DNA from: Pseudomonadota bacterium
GTDB lineage: Bacteria > Bdellovibrionota_C > UBA2361 > OMII01
DNA: 5,905 nucleotides
Reading direction: 5' to 3'
Assembly (NCBI GenBank): GCA_027486155.1
Contig: JAIXPR010000247.1
Location: forward strand, 1 to 5,905
Part shown: piece after piece, positions 3,577 through 5,905 of the stretch
Layout of the letters: every line of letters begins with the position of its first letter
Position numbering within the stretch: position 1 is the stretch's first letter
Translations under genes and position numbers: made by a program
Notes under the pieces: model-generated
What the model was told of the DNA's origin: nothing
The model's input: only the letters and a program-made list of their open reading frames with translations
The model's database searches: none

Positions 3577-5905
3577 CTATGGCTGGTACTCAATCCCAAG
3601 GTAATCTCGGAGCTCGGGAGTACGAGGGGTCTTAACGGAGAGGCGAATATTCATGGCGTGCGAGCTCGACACGTTCGGCATAATTCCGCGAAGGGTCAGT
3701 TGAGAGGAGGTCAGGTCTCGTACAGCGCCGGTGCCTGTTTTCACCTCCCGCCACTTATTCAAGGTATCACAGTAGCGCACATCTCTGCTCTCTTCGCATA
3801 CGGCGATGCTCCAGGTCGTTTCAGCGTCGTTGCGCGTGCCGTTAAACGCGATTATATCGATCGGGGCATCAAGCGCCGCGTTCGAACTTCCCCGCACCAC
3901 GTAACGGGAGAGAATGCTCGATGTCGGGTCGAATCGGTATGGTTCCCATGGCTCACTCTCGCTGGATACAAGACGGTAGTTGGAGTCTCTCAGGTCAAGG
4001 CGTGCCCCGGCTGGGCGATAGAGGGGATCACCGAAGAGTAGCCCTGAATGGATGTTCCCCGCGCTACTGACCGCCTCTCCAAGGGTCGAACCGCTCAATA
4101 GGAGGGAACGCAACCGTTTGTGGTTACTGAAAGCGAAACCACCGGTGAGGTAGTGACTTCCGCTTCCCCACCACGCGGTCGCGCCGAGGCGCTCTAAGAG
4201 TATCGTCGCCCACGTTCCGCTGGCCAGCGTGGTGTGCGGTTCCTTGAATGATGAGACCTGTTCTCCGAAGAGATTGGTTCCATCGCTACTCACCAATCGA
4301 AAATCATCGATCTCAACCCATCCACGGGTCGTCATCTGACTCCGCCACCGCATCGTGACGTGGTAGATAGATTCACCAACGGAGCGGTTGGTCCAGGTAA
4401 GTGGAATGCTCACATCCTGCCACTCGGCTCGCGTCTCAGAGAGATCAAGCGCCGCGGTGAGCGACGGAAGTTGGTGCCACGCCCCGAACGCTGAGCTTGG
4501 GGTGAACTCAAAGGTCATCGCGCCGCCGCCGGGATTTCTATTTCGCACCCTCATCTGGAGGGTCAAAGCGAGAGTTCCTGAGCTATCGGCGACCGGGGTC
4601 GTAACGAGTGGCGCCTCGCGCCACACATTAAGGGGAATGCGGGAGGCGCATTCAAATTCAGCACCGGTTGATGAGCGACACCGCGGAGACTCAACAACAT
4701 CAGGGGCTCCGAGTCTGAGGTAGAAGTCGTTAGTCTGAGGGTCCGAGGAGGTGTTGATCATCTCGATCGGAACCGATTCAACCGAGCCATCTCCTGGACC
4801 GTCGAACCCGTTCGGCAAAAATCCGAGCGTGGTGACTGGCCAACTACGGACCTGTTGTCCCACGAGCCCTGGAGCACCCCCAAGGCAGCTCGAATTAATC
4901 TCTCGGAAGAAATCCAGAGAGGCGGCGCGACACGCGGCCCGCTCAGCCGCTGACGGAAGATCTTTGCACAGTGGAGTGCACGGTGCTGCGCTACGCCTCC
5001 ACTTGAGCATCGTATTCCAGTCAGCATTGAAGGCGTTCTGGTTGTTCGGGTACGGGTTCGTTCCGAAGAAGAGTGAGAGACCAGGTACGAGAGCTGGAGA
5101 TGATGAATCGGCGTTACCAGGAACCCGTCCCGCCGACTCGAAATCCACATCGCACGTATCGGACTGCCACGGACCTGTCCCGTCGAGATTGGCTTGACAT
5201 GCTGCGCGCGGATTCTCTCCATATCGCATCGCGTATGAGATCGGATCCGCTTGCGTCGAGATCTTGCCACTGAGCCCGATCTGCTCACCTTCGATAGCGC
5301 GGTCGATGAGCCGTTTGGCGCTCTCAACGGTGAGTCCGTCGATCCGTCCCCAACTGGTGTGATACGGGCCCCATCGTCCGTCAGCGTGTGAGAAGAGGTC
5401 GAAGCTCATAAACGCGTCCAATGATGGCTCTTCGTGGTTAAAGGTGATACGAGTCGGCCACCCGCGAATGAATACGAGGTTGTCGATCTGGGTAATTTTC
5501 TGAAGCTCCGGCCCTGTGGCGTTCGCGCAGTTAATCGCGGGATTGGAGGTCGCCGCGATCGGACAGACGCAGCTCCTGAGAATGTGCGCTTTGGCGCCAG
5601 CATACTCCTCCATCGAAGCGTAGATCCCCGGCGATATGGGAGCTCCACAGATACGCGAAGCGGGCGCGCCACGCTGCGTCGCGTAGTACTCCGCGATCTC
5701 ACGGGCGGAGGTGACGTTTGTATTGTAGATAATCAGGGTACGATCCGTGCGCGAGCGAAGCGCTCCGCTTCCACTGGTATCTTCAAGGGCAACTCCGCTT
5801 GGAAAATCGAGTAGCTTCGGCCTTCGATAGAACGTTAAGCTTTCAGTGCGCCGATAGCTCGGGGCGACGGTCGGGTCATAGTAGGAGAGGGTTGCGGAGA
5901 TACTA
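3577..5905 (-). CDS. TIGR03790-type, probably exported protein with a jelly-roll-like insert; 5' end outside window
   Basis: The frame is open from the stop at 3577 to the window edge. The 775 visible residues are therefore a C-terminal part; an internal ATG at 5613 is not the true start. Numbering from the edge (codon 1 at 5904-5902), the pattern of the uncharacterised TIGR03790 family is clear: RTLIIYNTNVTSAREIAEYY (55-74), FIRGWPTRI (145-153), SLDAFMSFDLFS (161-172), and GRIDGLTVESAKRLIDRAIE (186-205). Its usual closing part, a Gly-rich segment, then SGSTLGEAV and LLFGDPLYRP, appears only at about 552-631. Between the halves lies a long insert with a Cys-rich stretch (309-340) and a beta-rich segment (about 362-538) ending VEIDDFRLV, like the last strand of CBM4/9-type jelly rolls. 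A beta-rich tail (632-775) ends the protein. Fourteen cysteines suggest disulfides and export, but the signal peptide would be outside the window. The function is unknown. The family assignment is from memory of its motifs. Confidence 0.8.
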   Translation of the reverse strand, partial: SISATLSYYDPTVAPSYRRTESLTFYRRPKLLDFPSGVALEDTSGSGALRSRTDRTLIIYNTNVTSAREIAEYYATQRGAPASRICGAPISPGIYASMEEYAGAKAHILRSCVCPIAATSNPAINCANATGPELQKITQIDNLVFIRGWPTRITFNHEEPSLDAFMSFDLFSHADGRWGPYHTSWGRIDGLTVESAKRLIDRAIEGEQIGLSGKISTQADPISYAMRYGENPRAACQANLDGTGPWQSDTCDVDFESAGRVPGNADSSSPALVPGLSLFFGTNPYPNNQNAFNADWNTMLKWRRSAAPCTPLCKDLPSAAERAACRAASLDFFREINSSCLGGAPGLVGQQVRSWPVTTLGFLPNGFDGPGDGSVESVPIEMINTSSDPQTNDFYLRLGAPDVVESPRCRSSTGAEFECASRIPLNVWREAPLVTTPVADSSGTLALTLQMRVRNRNPGGGAMTFEFTPSSAFGAWHQLPSLTAALDLSETRAEWQDVSIPLTWTNRSVGESIYHVTMRWRSQMTTRGWVEIDDFRLVSSDGTNLFGEQVSSFKEPHTTLASGTWATILLERLGATAWWGSGSHYLTGGFAFSNHKRLRSLLLSGSTLGEAVSSAGNIHSGLLFGDPLYRPAGARLDLRDSNYRLVSSESEPWEPYRFDPTSSILSRYVVRGSSNAALDAPIDIIAFNGTRNDAETTWSIAVCEESRDVRYCDTLNKWREVKTGTGAVRDLTSSQLTLRGIMPNVSSSHAMNIRLSVKTPRTPELRDYLGIEYQP

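Noticed and set aside
4014..4251. Gingipain or caspase-like His-Cys catalytic pair in the closing segment of the TIGR03790-type protein
   Set aside because: His residues are present (EPHTT, GSHY) but no cysteine lies in this segment, so no such dyad can be supported.
3658..5814. Several plus-strand open frames of 66-148 codons opposite the large minus-strand gene
   Set aside because: Their translations are Arg/Ser/Pro-rich and featureless. The opposite frame carries recognisable family motifs throughout.

Overview
The window looks like a stretch of chromosome from a Gram-negative bacterium with mid-50s percent GC. The sequence points to the wider proteobacterial or deltaproteobacterial groups: it holds a RegB/RegA (PrrBA) type redox two-component pair, a YjdM/PhnA-family protein very close to the enterobacterial version, and a Cys-rich, probably exported TIGR03790-type protein. 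The lineage call is an inference and is weak. I see no insertion sequence, integrase, CRISPR array, tRNA or rRNA.

Plus-strand half (1-2977): a candidate promoter and a clear Shine-Dalgarno sequence precede a 415-aa membrane histidine kinase (56-1303). Its ATGA overlaps the start of a 180-aa response regulator (1300-1842). The kinase has six predicted membrane helices, a GGSTNPL quinone-motif variant, an HELRNP H-box and a Cys in the place of the RegB redox switch. The regulator has a receiver domain and a Fis-type HTH ending in HRRSLQRKL. A 142-base gap follows, then an unrecognised 195-aa protein (1985-2572) and a YjdM-family zinc-ribbon protein (start reassigned to 2633).

Minus-strand half (2974-5905): an unrecognised 133-aa protein (start reassigned to 3375) converges on yjdM, and both stop codons share one CTAG. 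Upstream of it lies a large protein (3577 to the window edge). Its reading frame stays open to the last base, so it is 5'-truncated by the window. It matches the TIGR03790 pattern, but the two conserved halves are separated by a long insert that contains a jelly-roll-like, carbohydrate-binding-module-like segment, and it carries a beta-rich C-terminal extension. A hairpin with a T-run and a promoter are packed together between these two minus-strand genes.

How the parts fit: the kinase and regulator almost certainly form one signalling unit, sensing redox state or the quinone pool and controlling transcription. Their targets are not visible, as no oxidase, photosynthesis or carbon-fixation gene lies here. 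The other genes appear to be separate transcription units. Three of them lack a Shine-Dalgarno sequence and have -10-like hexamers 6-7 bases before the ATG, suggesting leaderless mRNAs. The best candidate for something little described is the insert-bearing TIGR03790 protein.
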